NCBI RefSeq assembly: GCF_016906305.1
Contig: NZ_JADDOL010000008.1
Coordinates: 1-64,000, forward strand
DNA length: 64,000 bases
From: Alloalcanivorax marinus
GTDB lineage: Bacteria > Pseudomonadota > Gammaproteobacteria > Pseudomonadales > Alcanivoracaceae
Direction: 5' to 3'
Shown here one piece after another: positions 41,890 to 50,224 of this stretch. The notes under the pieces are model-generated. The model saw nothing but the letters and a program-made list of their open reading frames with translations. It was not told where the DNA came from and ran no database searches. The position numbers were made by a program, and so were the translations under genes. Numbering within the stretch: the first letter of the stretch is position 1; every line of letters starts with the position of its first letter.

Positions 41890-42904
41890 CACCGCCGCCC
41901 ATCATCGCCTCTGAAGCGGAGCGCCGGGCCCGCGCCGGCGTGCGCCCGGTCCACTGTCGGTAGGCCCGGCTGAAGGCGCTGTGCTCCGAGTAACCCAGCA
42001 ACAGGGCGATCTCCCCCAGGCTCAGGGACCGGTCCGCCAGGTACTGGTCGGCCAGCTGTTCCCGGGTGCGATCCAGCAGGGTGCGCCAGTTGAGACGCCG
42101 CTGTTGCAGCCGCCGCTGCAGCGTGCGCACCGACATATGCAGCCGCGCAGCCACCCGCTTCAGGCTCACCTGTCCGTCCGGCAACAGCGCCACCATGGCC
42201 TGCTGCAGGGCGCGGTCGAAACCGTCGGACTCCGGCAGCGCCCGCAGCAGCGCCCGGGCCTGGCGGTCCAGCAGGGCCCGCGAGCCGGTATCGCTGCGCG
42301 GCAGGCTCAGTTCCAGGAAGGCCAGCGGAAACGACACACTGGTGTGCTCGGCGCCAAAGGTCACCGGACAGCCAAAGAAATCCCGGTAGGCCCGTCGCCC
42401 GGCGGCCTCCGGCGCCGCGAACACGAAACTCACCCGGGCCGGCGCCAGCCGCTGTTGCAGCAGGTGGCGCAGAAAGGTGACCAGGGCGGCGATGGCGACA
42501 CTGTCCGCCAACGCCCCGGTGGACACCGAGGCCGGCCAGCGCACCGTCATGCGCTCCCCGTCGGCCACCACCTCCACCAGATCACGGCCATAGAACAGGC
42601 TCTCGTAGCGCTGGTAGGCCAGCATCGCCTCCCCCAGGGTCTGGCAGGTCAGCGTCAGGTAGCCGAGCACCCCCACATGGCGGGGCCGGGCCAGGGCGCC
42701 GATCTCCAGGCCCGGCGCCGCCCGTCCCGGGCGCAGCGCCACCGCCCGGGCCAGCAGTTCCCGCCACAGCGGCAGCGCCACGATGTCCGCCGGCCCGCGG
42801 CTGTCGAGAATTTCGCGCAACTCCGGCGCCGGCAGGTTTTCCTTGTCCAGCCAGTCGCTGAGCAACTGCACCCAGGCGCCGGTGACGCGCATGGCCGTGG
42901 CCAT
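41879..42904 (-). CDS. AraC-family regulator, OruR/ArgR-like
   Basis: A 341-residue regulator with an N-terminal arabinose-binding-like domain (PF12625 type: GYLTLTCQTLGEAMLAYQRY) and C-terminal AraC HTH (LKRVAARLHMSVRTLQRRLQ, then EIALLLGYSEHSAFSRAYRQ). ATG 42904 follows AGGGGAAG. It is divergent from the sterol-hydroxylase-like gene, which is a likely target. GTCAA direct repeats 21 bp apart lie in the spacer. Inducer unknown. Confidence 0.9.
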   Translation of the reverse strand: MATAMRVTGAWVQLLSDWLDKENLPAPELREILDSRGPADIVALPLWRELLARAVALRPGRAAPGLEIGALARPRHVGVLGYLTLTCQTLGEAMLAYQRYESLFYGRDLVEVVADGERMTVRWPASVSTGALADSVAIAALVTFLRHLLQQRLAPARVSFVFAAPEAAGRRAYRDFFGCPVTFGAEHTSVSFPLAFLELSLPRSDTGSRALLDRQARALLRALPESDGFDRALQQAMVALLPDGQVSLKRVAARLHMSVRTLQRRLQQRRLNWRTLLDRTREQLADQYLADRSLSLGEIALLLGYSEHSAFSRAYRQWTGRTPARARRSASEAMMGGGDRD

Positions 42905-42938
42905 GGTCTTCCCCTGTTTGACGGCGATGGCGTGAATT

Positions 42939-42964
42939 GTCAAAAACACGGCATCTTTCGTCAA
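42939..42964. promoter_or_regulatory. Direct-repeat candidate operator
   Basis: GTCAA occurs at 42939-42943 and 42960-42964, exactly 21 bp (two helical turns) apart, within an AT-rich stretch between divergent genes. This is the usual layout of AraC-family half-sites. It is short and only suggestive. Confidence 0.3.
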
Positions 42965-43037
42965 TACCGGTGATGCCGGCCGGGGTCACAATGACCTTCA
43001 TCCTCACTGCCACCACCTGCAACAGGAGGCAAGGGTC

Positions 43038-43964
43038 ATGGCCCTGATGGAAATGTTCCGCGATGTCTGGCGCGACAGCGGCCTGGCGCCGCTCTGGCAG
43101 ACGGTCTCTCCGTGGCTGGCCCTGGACGAGCGGCAGATGATTTTCGTGGTGGCCACGCCGGTGTTCATCGGCGTGTTCCTGTGGGAATACCTGCGCATCC
43201 GCCATGATCCGGTGCGCGTGGACCCCCGCGAATCCCTGCGTAACTTCCTGCTCGGCGCCGGCTACCAGACCACCGAGCTGCTGTTCGCCGGGATCATTTC
43301 CTTCCCGGTGTTCGCCCTGGCCTACCACCACCGGCTGCTGGACATCCCCCTGAACCCGGGCACCGCCGTCCTGCTCTGGGTGCTCACCGATTTCTGCTTC
43401 TACTGGTTTCACCGGGGTTCCCATCGGGTGCGCTGGCTGTGGGCCGCCCACGTCACCCACCACTCCTCCGAGCGCATGAACTTCTCCACCGCCATGCGCC
43501 AGAACGCCACCAATATCTTCAACGGCGGCTGGCTGGTCTATGTGCCGCTGGCGCTGATCGGCTTCAACCCGGTGTGGATCGGTGTCTGCTACGCCCTGTC
43601 CCTGGTCTACCAGTTTTTTATTCACACCACCCTGGTGGGCCGGCTGCATCCGTGGATCGAGTGGGTCTTCAACACCCCCAGCCACCACCGCGTGCACCAT
43701 GCCCGCAATCCGGACTACATCGACCGCAACTACGGCGGCGTCTTTATCGTCTTCGACCGCCTGTTCGGCACCTTCACCGAGGAACGGGACGATGAACCGG
43801 TGGAGTACGGCATCACCCGCCCGGTGTACAGCCGCAGTCTGATCGTCAACTGGTGCCACGAATACCGGGATATGTTCCGCGACATGGCCCGCCGCGGCCC
43901 CGCGGGCCAGCGGCTCAAGCACCTGTGGAAGCCGCCGGAGTGGCGCCGCGACGGAAACCGCTGA
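43038..43964 (+). CDS. Sterol desaturase/fatty acid hydroxylase-superfamily protein
   Basis: A 308-residue membrane enzyme with several hydrophobic helices. The eight-His di-iron pattern is complete: HRGSH (HX3H), HVTHH (HX2HH) and HRVHH (HX2HH), in WFHRGSHRVRWLWAAHVTHH and NTPSHHRVHHARN. The family oxidises or desaturates lipid-like substrates. GGAGG precedes the ATG. It is divergent from the AraC regulator, which probably controls it. The substrate (fatty acid, sterol, ether lipid or hydrocarbon) is not determined. Confidence 0.88.
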   Translation: MALMEMFRDVWRDSGLAPLWQTVSPWLALDERQMIFVVATPVFIGVFLWEYLRIRHDPVRVDPRESLRNFLLGAGYQTTELLFAGIISFPVFALAYHHRLLDIPLNPGTAVLLWVLTDFCFYWFHRGSHRVRWLWAAHVTHHSSERMNFSTAMRQNATNIFNGGWLVYVPLALIGFNPVWIGVCYALSLVYQFFIHTTLVGRLHPWIEWVFNTPSHHRVHHARNPDYIDRNYGGVFIVFDRLFGTFTEERDDEPVEYGITRPVYSRSLIVNWCHEYRDMFRDMARRGPAGQRLKHLWKPPEWRRDGNR

Positions 43965-44088
43965 CGGTTACAAAACAAAACGAATCAAAACATTTACCCC
44001 GTACGACGCCGCAACCCCCCGTGCCCCGGGGATTTTCCCCGTTGCACAGCAACGCCATCCATAACCGGAACCGGGTCGGTGCCGAAAA

Positions 44089-44106
44089 CTGTCATATTCG
44101 AATCAT
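44089..44106 (+). promoter_or_regulatory. Candidate Pho box
   Basis: CTGTCAT-ATTC-GAATCAT has a perfect first half-site and a 4/7 second half-site at the correct 11-bp repeat spacing for PhoB. It is 47 bp upstream of the phosphatase gene. The downstream genes are phosphatases, which supports the call. Confidence 0.45.
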
Positions 44107-44152
44107 GACCGCGCCGTAGCGTGCCGCCTGATTTTCCCTATCGAGGCAGGTC

Positions 44153-45865
44153 ATGAAACGACGCGAATTCCTCACCCGCTCCGCCACCGCCGGGCTGTCC
44201 CTGGGCGTCTTGTCCGCCTGCGGCGGCGGCGGTGGCTCCAACGCCGGCGGCGACGACCGCCCGGACCGGCCCGACGGCACGCCGAACGCCCCGGAAATGC
44301 CCGCCTACGACGGTCCGGACCCGTTCCAGCACGGCGTCGCCAGCGGCGACCCGCTGGCCAATCAGGTGATTCTCTGGACCCGGATCACCGCCGCCCCTCT
44401 GGACGAGATCCCGGTGGTGGTGGAAGTGGCCCGGGACCCGGCCTTCGCCTCGCCGGTGTACCAGGGCGTCGGCTACGCCCGCTCCCAGAACGATTTCACC
44501 GTCAAGCTGGACCCGCTGCTGCCCGATCCGGAGACCACCTATTTCTACCGCTTCCACAGCCTCGGCTTTACCAGCCCGGTGGGGCGCACGCGGACCGCTC
44601 CGGCCCCCGGCGCCCGGGTCGATCACCTGCGCCTGGCGGTGATGTCCTGTTCCAACCTGCCCCATGGCTGGTTCAACGCCTACGGCCGGGTGGCGCGACG
44701 CGCCGATCTGGACGCCGTGCTGCACCTGGGCGACTACCTCTACGAATACGCCCAGGGCGAGTACAACGACCCGGACCTGGCGGCCCTGCGCCCGGTGGAC
44801 CCGCCCCACGAGATCATCACGCTGGAGGACTACCGCCGTCGCTATGCCTGCTACCGCCGCGACCCGGACCTGCGGGAGTGCCACCGCCAGCACCCCTTCA
44901 TCTGCGTGTGGGACGATCACGAGATCGCCAACGACGCCTGGATGCACGGCGCCGAAAACCATAATGAGGGCGAGGGAGACTTCGCCGAGCGCAAGCGCGC
45001 GGCGGTGCGCGCCTATTACGAATGGATGCCCATCCGCATGGGTTTTCCGGACCGGGCCATGCGCATCTACCGGCGCTTCGATTACGGTGACCTGCTCACC
45101 CTGATGATGCTCGACACCCGTCTGATCGGCCGCGACGAACAGGTCAGCAGTCCTTCGGCGGCCCGCGACCGGGACCGTCAGTTGCTTGGCCAGGATCAGC
45201 GTGAATGGCTGTTCGAACAACTGGAATACTCCCGTGGCCGCGGCGCCCGCTGGCACCTGATCGGCCAGCAGGTCATGCTCGCGCCGCTGACCCTGGGCAC
45301 CCTGCCGGACATGCCCAACTGGGACCTGGGCGGCGGCGCCCAGCTCAACTACGACCAGTGGGACGGCTATGAAACCAGCCGCCGTGCCCTGCTTGGTCGC
45401 ATCGAGGCCATGGCGCTGGACAACACCGTGGTGCTCACCGGCGACATCCACAGCTCCTGGGCCATGGACCTGAGCAGCGATCCGGGCAATGCCCTGGTGT
45501 ACAACCGCTTCACCGGCGAGGGCTCCCTGGCGGTGGAGTTCGTGACCCCGGCGGTGACCTCCCCGGCGGCCCCCACCCAGGGACTCTCCGACCTGGCCCG
45601 CGCCGCCCTCGTGCCGCTCAACCCGCATCTGAAATGGGTGGACCTGTTCCACCGGGGCTATCTGGTTCTGGACCTGACCGCCGAGCACTGCAAGGCGGAC
45701 TGGTTCCACCTCGACACGGTCAGCGAACCGGACGACAGCGAGTTCTTCGCCCGCTCCTACCTGACCCGCGATGGCCGGAACCGGGTGGAGCGGGCTTCCC
45801 AGCCCAGCGCCCCGAAAGCCGACGCGCCACCGCTGGCGCCTTCAACCCAAGGGATCAAGCCATGA
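44153..45865 (+). CDS. phoD: PhoD-like alkaline phosphatase, Tat lipoprotein
   Basis: A 570-residue phosphatase. The N-terminus MKRREFLTRSATAG is a twin-arginine motif and SACGG a lipobox, so it should be exported folded and lipid-anchored. The PhoD core includes FQHGVASGDPLANQVILWTR, HLGDYLYEY, WDDHEIANDAWMHG and LTGDIHSSWAMDL. PhoD enzymes release phosphate from phosphodi- and monoesters using Fe/Ca. Overlaps the next phosphatase by 4 bp (ATGA). Confidence 0.92.
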   Translation: MKRREFLTRSATAGLSLGVLSACGGGGGSNAGGDDRPDRPDGTPNAPEMPAYDGPDPFQHGVASGDPLANQVILWTRITAAPLDEIPVVVEVARDPAFASPVYQGVGYARSQNDFTVKLDPLLPDPETTYFYRFHSLGFTSPVGRTRTAPAPGARVDHLRLAVMSCSNLPHGWFNAYGRVARRADLDAVLHLGDYLYEYAQGEYNDPDLAALRPVDPPHEIITLEDYRRRYACYRRDPDLRECHRQHPFICVWDDHEIANDAWMHGAENHNEGEGDFAERKRAAVRAYYEWMPIRMGFPDRAMRIYRRFDYGDLLTLMMLDTRLIGRDEQVSSPSAARDRDRQLLGQDQREWLFEQLEYSRGRGARWHLIGQQVMLAPLTLGTLPDMPNWDLGGGAQLNYDQWDGYETSRRALLGRIEAMALDNTVVLTGDIHSSWAMDLSSDPGNALVYNRFTGEGSLAVEFVTPAVTSPAAPTQGLSDLARAALVPLNPHLKWVDLFHRGYLVLDLTAEHCKADWFHLDTVSEPDDSEFFARSYLTRDGRNRVERASQPSAPKADAPPLAPSTQGIKP

Positions 45866-47010
45866 GCCTGAAACGACGTGACTTTATTCGTAACCTGTTG
45901 ATCGGCGGCGCCAGCGTACCGGTGCTCAGCGCCTGCGGAGGCGGCGGCGGAGGTGGCGAGCCCGCCCCCACCCCCGCGCCGGGCGGCGGCGAGACCGGCA
46001 ACACCCCCGACACACCGGACGCGCCAAGAACGCTGCGCTTTATCGCCGTCGGTGACACCGGCAGCGGCGGCCAGGGCCAGTATCAGGTGGCCGCCGCCAT
46101 GGAGGCGGTGGTGGCCGAACGCGGCTGCGACCTGGTCCTGCTCACCGGCGACAACATTTACGAGGCCGGCGTCACCGCCGTGGACGACCCCCAGTTTCTG
46201 GAAAAATTCGAGTATCCCTACCAGAACCTGGATCTGCCGTTCTTCCTGTGCCTGGGCAATCACGACTGCGCCAGCACCGTGTTCGGCGGCGGCTCCGACA
46301 ACCAGCGCGGTGACTACCAGGTCCTGTACCACTACAGCCGCGAGCGCTATTCCAACAAGTGGCACATGCCGGCCCGCTTCTACAGCCAGGCCTTCGACAC
46401 CTCTCGGGACACGCCCTTTCTGGAACTGTTCGTGGTGGATTCCAATCCGCTCACCAGCTTCTATCTGGACCACAACGAGGACTTCAACTGGACCCACTAC
46501 GGCTACCCGCAACAGACCTGGATGAAGCGCGCCGTGAATAAAAGCCAGGCCCACTGGAAAATCGCCATGAGCCATGTGCCCTACCGGTCCAACGGCAAGC
46601 ACGGCAACGCCGGCGATCTGGACGCCCATCTGCGCTGGTTGTTCAACAACCCGGACGCCGACGGCCTGCGCTACAAGGCGTTTCTGGAAGAGTGCTTCGC
46701 CGACCGCGCCGACCTGCTGCTCACCGGCCACGATCATTCCCTGCAATGGCTGCAACCGGCCCGGGCCATGGGTCGCACCGAGCTGATCGTGTCCGGCGCC
46801 GGCGCCAAGACCGACGACTTCAAGGACGCCACGCGCAATCCCGTGCGCTACCAGAACGACAGCGACTACGGTTTTGTGTGGGTGGAGCTGAACGAGGACA
46901 GCATGACCACGGTGTTCTATCAGGTCTCCCCGGAGGACGGCAGCGTGCGCATCGGCCACCAGGCAACCCGCGCCAAGCCGGTGACCGCCCAGGTTTTGGA
47001 ACCGGCCTGA
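45862..47010 (+). CDS. Purple-acid-phosphatase-like metallophosphoesterase, Tat lipoprotein
   Basis: A 382-residue exported phosphoesterase. The leader MSLKRRDFIRNLLIGGASVP carries a twin-arginine motif, and LSACGG a lipobox, followed by a Gly/Pro linker. The metal motifs VGDTGSGG, LTGDNIYEAG, LGNHDCA, SHVPYRS and GHDHSLQW match the tartrate-resistant acid phosphatase group. The 4-bp overlap with phoD shows coupled expression. Likely a partner in phosphate scavenging; substrate not shown. The TRAP transporter operon converges 16 bp beyond. Confidence 0.88.
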   Translation: MSLKRRDFIRNLLIGGASVPVLSACGGGGGGGEPAPTPAPGGGETGNTPDTPDAPRTLRFIAVGDTGSGGQGQYQVAAAMEAVVAERGCDLVLLTGDNIYEAGVTAVDDPQFLEKFEYPYQNLDLPFFLCLGNHDCASTVFGGGSDNQRGDYQVLYHYSRERYSNKWHMPARFYSQAFDTSRDTPFLELFVVDSNPLTSFYLDHNEDFNWTHYGYPQQTWMKRAVNKSQAHWKIAMSHVPYRSNGKHGNAGDLDAHLRWLFNNPDADGLRYKAFLEECFADRADLLLTGHDHSLQWLQPARAMGRTELIVSGAGAKTDDFKDATRNPVRYQNDSDYGFVWVELNEDSMTTVFYQVSPEDGSVRIGHQATRAKPVTAQVLEPA

Positions 47011-47026
47011 GCGGCGAGCCGGCGGC

Positions 47027-48352
47027 TCAGGCCGCCGGCAACAGCCATAAGGACAACGCCGGCACCGCCACCAGCAGCGCGATGCGCACCAGGTCCGCGC
47101 CCAGGAATGGCAAGATGCCCCGGCTCACCGCTCCCAGGGAGGTACGCTCGCTGAACTTCTGAACGATGAACAGGTTCATGCCCATGGGCGGCGTGATCAG
47201 GCCGATTTCCACCACCATCAGGGCGATGATGCCGAACCAGATGGAAATCTGCGTCTGCGTAAGGTCGAAGAACGGCAGGCCCACCACGATCGGATAGAAG
47301 ATCGGCACGGTGAGCAGAATCATGGACAGGGAATCCATCACGCAGCCCAGCAGCAGGTAGATCACCAGAATCGACAGCAGCACAGCGAACGGCGCCATGC
47401 CGCTGGCCTGCACCCAGTTCGCCAGTTCCACCGGCATCCGGCTGAGCGCCAGGCCGCTGTTGAGCAGGTCGGCGCCGATCACCACCAGGTAGATCATGGC
47501 GGACGCCTCGGCGGTGCCGATCAGGCTTTTCACCAGACCCTCGCCGCGCAGACCGCCGCGCACCACGGCGAACAGACCGCAGGCGCCGGCGCCGATGGAC
47601 GCCGCCTCGGTGAGATTGGCCCAGCCGCCATAGATACCGAAAATCACCACCAGAAACACCAGCAGTACCGGTGAGACTTCCGCCAGCGCACGCAGGCGAG
47701 TGCGCCACGCGGCTTTGGGAATACGCGGCGCGGCGCGCATGGTGCGCATGGCCACCAGACGAATCACGATCAGATAGCCGAGCATGGCCACCAAACCGGG
47801 AATGATCGCCGCCACGAACAGCTTGCCGATGGATTCCTGGGTCAGCACCGCGTAGACGATCAGCGGCACGGACGGCGGGATCAGAATGCCCAGGGTGCCG
47901 CCGGCGGCGATGGTGCCGGCGGCCAGCTTGTTCGGGTAGTGGTGCTTTTCCAGCTCCGGCAGCGCCACCTGGCTCATGGTGGCGGCGGTGGCCAGGGACG
48001 AACCGCAAATGGCACCGAAGCCGGCGCAAGCGCCGGCGGCGGACATCGCCAGCCCGCCCCGCCAGTGGCCGATGAAGGCGGAAGCGGCGCGGAACAGCGC
48101 CCGGGACAAACCACCATGGATGGCGAACTGACCCATCAGCACGAACAGAGGAATCACCGCCAGGTCGTAATCGGACACCCGCGCGTAGACCAGATTATTG
48201 ACGGTGAAGAGCAGCGCGTTGAGGTCACCGTGATTGACCAGCACGTAGCAGAGGATACCGGCCAGGAACATGCCGATGCCCACGTGCACGCGCAGCGCCA
48301 GCAGGCCCATCAGCACCGCCAGCACCAGCAGGCCGGTTTCCATGCCGCTCAT
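47027..48352 (-). CDS. dctM: TRAP transporter large permease (DctM)
   Basis: A 441-residue inner-membrane protein of the TRAP large-subunit family with about 12 helices. Features include VHVGIGMFLAGILCYVLVNH, GAICGSSLATAATMSQVALP and PMGMNLFIVQKFSERTSLG. It forms the Na+-driven channel with DctQ. ATG 48352 overlaps the dctQ stop by 4 bp (ATGA). The context (aromatic-acid catabolic genes next door, shared operator) suggests a hydroxyphenylacetate-type substrate; this is inference. Confidence 0.93.
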   Translation of the reverse strand: MSGMETGLLVLAVLMGLLALRVHVGIGMFLAGILCYVLVNHGDLNALLFTVNNLVYARVSDYDLAVIPLFVLMGQFAIHGGLSRALFRAASAFIGHWRGGLAMSAAGACAGFGAICGSSLATAATMSQVALPELEKHHYPNKLAAGTIAAGGTLGILIPPSVPLIVYAVLTQESIGKLFVAAIIPGLVAMLGYLIVIRLVAMRTMRAAPRIPKAAWRTRLRALAEVSPVLLVFLVVIFGIYGGWANLTEAASIGAGACGLFAVVRGGLRGEGLVKSLIGTAEASAMIYLVVIGADLLNSGLALSRMPVELANWVQASGMAPFAVLLSILVIYLLLGCVMDSLSMILLTVPIFYPIVVGLPFFDLTQTQISIWFGIIALMVVEIGLITPPMGMNLFIVQKFSERTSLGAVSRGILPFLGADLVRIALLVAVPALSLWLLPAA

Positions 48353-48819
48353 GATCCGATCTCCCGGGCCGCCCGGTACAGTCCGCAAACGGCGAGCAAT
48401 GCCAGGCTCGGCACCATCAGCCCCTGGGGCCACCAAAGCGGTACGCCCAGCATGGTGGAGGTGGAACCGTAATCCTGGCTGTTCTGCATCAGCAGAAAGG
48501 TGCGCCAGCCCATCAGTGCCGCCACCGCGGCCAGCAGCAGATGGCCAAAGGCGAGCAGCGCCCGGTTCACCGGCGCCGGCAGAAAGCCCGCGATCAGGTC
48601 CACCCGAATGTGGTTGTCGGTGATTTCGCACAGCGGCAGGAACGCCGTCACCGCCACGGCGATGGCCATTTGCAGCACTTCGATATCACCGGGAATGGGC
48701 GCGGAAAACAGCTTTCGCCCCACCAGTGACACCAGCGACATGAGGATCAGCACCAGGACGATGGCGCCACCGGCCAGGGCAAAGCCCAGCGACAATCGAC
48801 GCAGAATAACGCCCGCCAT
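48349..48819 (-). CDS. dctQ: TRAP transporter small permease (DctQ)
   Basis: A 156-residue protein with four hydrophobic helices (GGAIVLVLILMSLVSLVG, MAIAVAVTAFLPLCE, LLAFGHLLLAAVAALMGW, LMVPSLALLAVCGLYRAA). The length and topology fit DctQ. It lies between dctP and dctM with a 29-bp gap to dctP and a 4-bp overlap with dctM. Confidence 0.9.
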   Translation of the reverse strand: MAGVILRRLSLGFALAGGAIVLVLILMSLVSLVGRKLFSAPIPGDIEVLQMAIAVAVTAFLPLCEITDNHIRVDLIAGFLPAPVNRALLAFGHLLLAAVAALMGWRTFLLMQNSQDYGSTSTMLGVPLWWPQGLMVPSLALLAVCGLYRAAREIGS

Positions 48820-48848
48820 TGTTCACTCCGCTCGCAGGGAGGCGCGCT

Positions 48849-49913
48849 TCAGCGCGCCAGTTCCGGGATGTATTGCTTGACCGTTTTCTGAAGGCCGTCG
48901 AACAGGGCCTGGCGGTCCAGGCCGCCGTCATCGTTGGCCACCCAGTCATCCACCACGCTTTGCGACGCCTCCAGCATGGCCTGATAGGCGGCGGCGTCCA
49001 GGGTGATGATGGTGTGCGCGTCATCGCCGGCGATGCGGTTTTTTACCTGATCGATGGCCTTGTCCCAGGCCTTGCCGAAGCGCACGGTGAGTGCCTCGCC
49101 GCTGTACTCGTCGACGATTTTCCTGAGGTCATCCGGCAGGCCCTGATAGCGCTGACGGTTCATCAGCATGGCCAGGGTGGTCACCGTGGTGGTGGCCTGA
49201 TCCGGCCCGGTGGTGGTGTGGTAGAAGGTGGTTTCGTCCAGTTTGGTGGGCGGTACCACCTCCCACACCGCCAGGGCGCCGTCGATCACGCCCTTGGAGA
49301 GGGTGTCGGCGATCTGCGAGGGCGGCATGCTCACCGGGGTGGCGCCCACGGAGGTCAGGAAGCGGGACGCCAGCCGGGTGGACGCGCGCACGCGCAGGCC
49401 CTTCATGTCGTCCAGATTGCGCACCGCCTTGCGGGCGGTGTGCAGGGTGCCGCCACCGTCGCTGTAGACCGCCAGTACCTTGTAATCTTTGAAGTCGTCC
49501 TTGGCGTAGGTCGTGGAATAGTCCCAGATAATGCGGCTGGCGGTTTCACCGCCGGCCGGCAGCACGAACGGCAGCTCCAGCGCCTCGCTCCGCGGGAAGC
49601 GGCCGGCGGAATAACCCAGCGCCGTCCACACCACATCCACCACACCGTTGCGCGCCAGGTCCGCCAGCTGTCCGGGGGTACCGCCGAGCTGCATGGAAGG
49701 ATAGATCTCGCACTTGATACGGCCGTCCGACGCCGCCTTCATATCCTCGCACCAGGGCTCGATCACATTCTGCTGGGCGTTGGAATTGGCCGGCAGGAAA
49801 TGCTCGATGCGCAGCGTGACGCTGTCGTCGGCGTGGGCAGCGCCGAGGCTCAGGATCAGGCCCAGGGCGGTGCCGGCGATTCGGAGGGGGAGGTTTCTTA
49901 TACGGGTTTTCAT
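48849..49913 (-). CDS. dctP: TRAP transporter substrate-binding protein (DctP)
   Basis: A 354-residue periplasmic binding protein. The signal peptide ends at AHA before DDSVTL. The DctP fold is seen in RIEHFLPANSNAQQNVIEPW, RVRASTRLASRFLTSVGATP (with the family's ligand arginine) and MPPSQIADTLSKGVIDGALA. It is the first gene of the dctPQM unit, divergent from the monooxygenase. The shared intergenic region holds a CATTAA-N4-TTAATG palindrome identical to one before the hpa operon, so it is likely induced together with it. Confidence 0.93.
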   Translation of the reverse strand: MKTRIRNLPLRIAGTALGLILSLGAAHADDSVTLRIEHFLPANSNAQQNVIEPWCEDMKAASDGRIKCEIYPSMQLGGTPGQLADLARNGVVDVVWTALGYSAGRFPRSEALELPFVLPAGGETASRIIWDYSTTYAKDDFKDYKVLAVYSDGGGTLHTARKAVRNLDDMKGLRVRASTRLASRFLTSVGATPVSMPPSQIADTLSKGVIDGALAVWEVVPPTKLDETTFYHTTTGPDQATTTVTTLAMLMNRQRYQGLPDDLRKIVDEYSGEALTVRFGKAWDKAIDQVKNRIAGDDAHTIITLDAAAYQAMLEASQSVVDDWVANDDGGLDRQALFDGLQKTVKQYIPELAR

Positions 49914-50224
49914 GGCGACCTCTCGCTGTCTTTGTTTGTTGTTTTCGGTGGCGACACAGGGCGTCCAGCGCGCCACAATCCATTAATTTGTTAATGAATA
50001 CTAAACAGGCTCCGAGCGGCCGGTCAATGCGCCGGCCCGAATAAAATCGCTTCGACCAGTGCGGGTATACATTCGCGGATGCAGCCGTTGAAAAGTGCAA
50101 TTTTTCCTCCGGAAAACACCTGGGACTGGCGACGGGGCTCACCGATGATGAAAAAAGCAACGCGATCACATCCACCCCGATCGCCCAAAAAAACGCTCAT
50201 CAGAACAAAAAGGGAGAAGTCGCA
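49914..50224. other. 311-bp divergent promoter region, dctP / monooxygenase
   Basis: Gene-free, AT-richer than its surroundings. It contains the palindrome CATTAATTTGTTAATG (49981-49996). Short ORFs in it have no conserved content. The monooxygenase ribosome site (GGGAG) is at its right end. I cannot assign -35/-10 elements with confidence. Confidence 0.6.
49981..49996. promoter_or_regulatory. Candidate HpaR operator 1
   Basis: CATTAA-TTTG-TTAATG is a perfect 6+4+6 palindrome, 68 bp upstream of dctP. Its arms are identical to those of the site at 53056-53071. MarR-type regulators such as HpaR bind palindromes of this size. Confidence 0.65.

Noticed and set aside
50079-50224. Start of a small + strand ORF just before the monooxygenase (frame 50079-50333)
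   Set aside because: It runs out of frame into the monooxygenase gene, has poor codon use and no motif.
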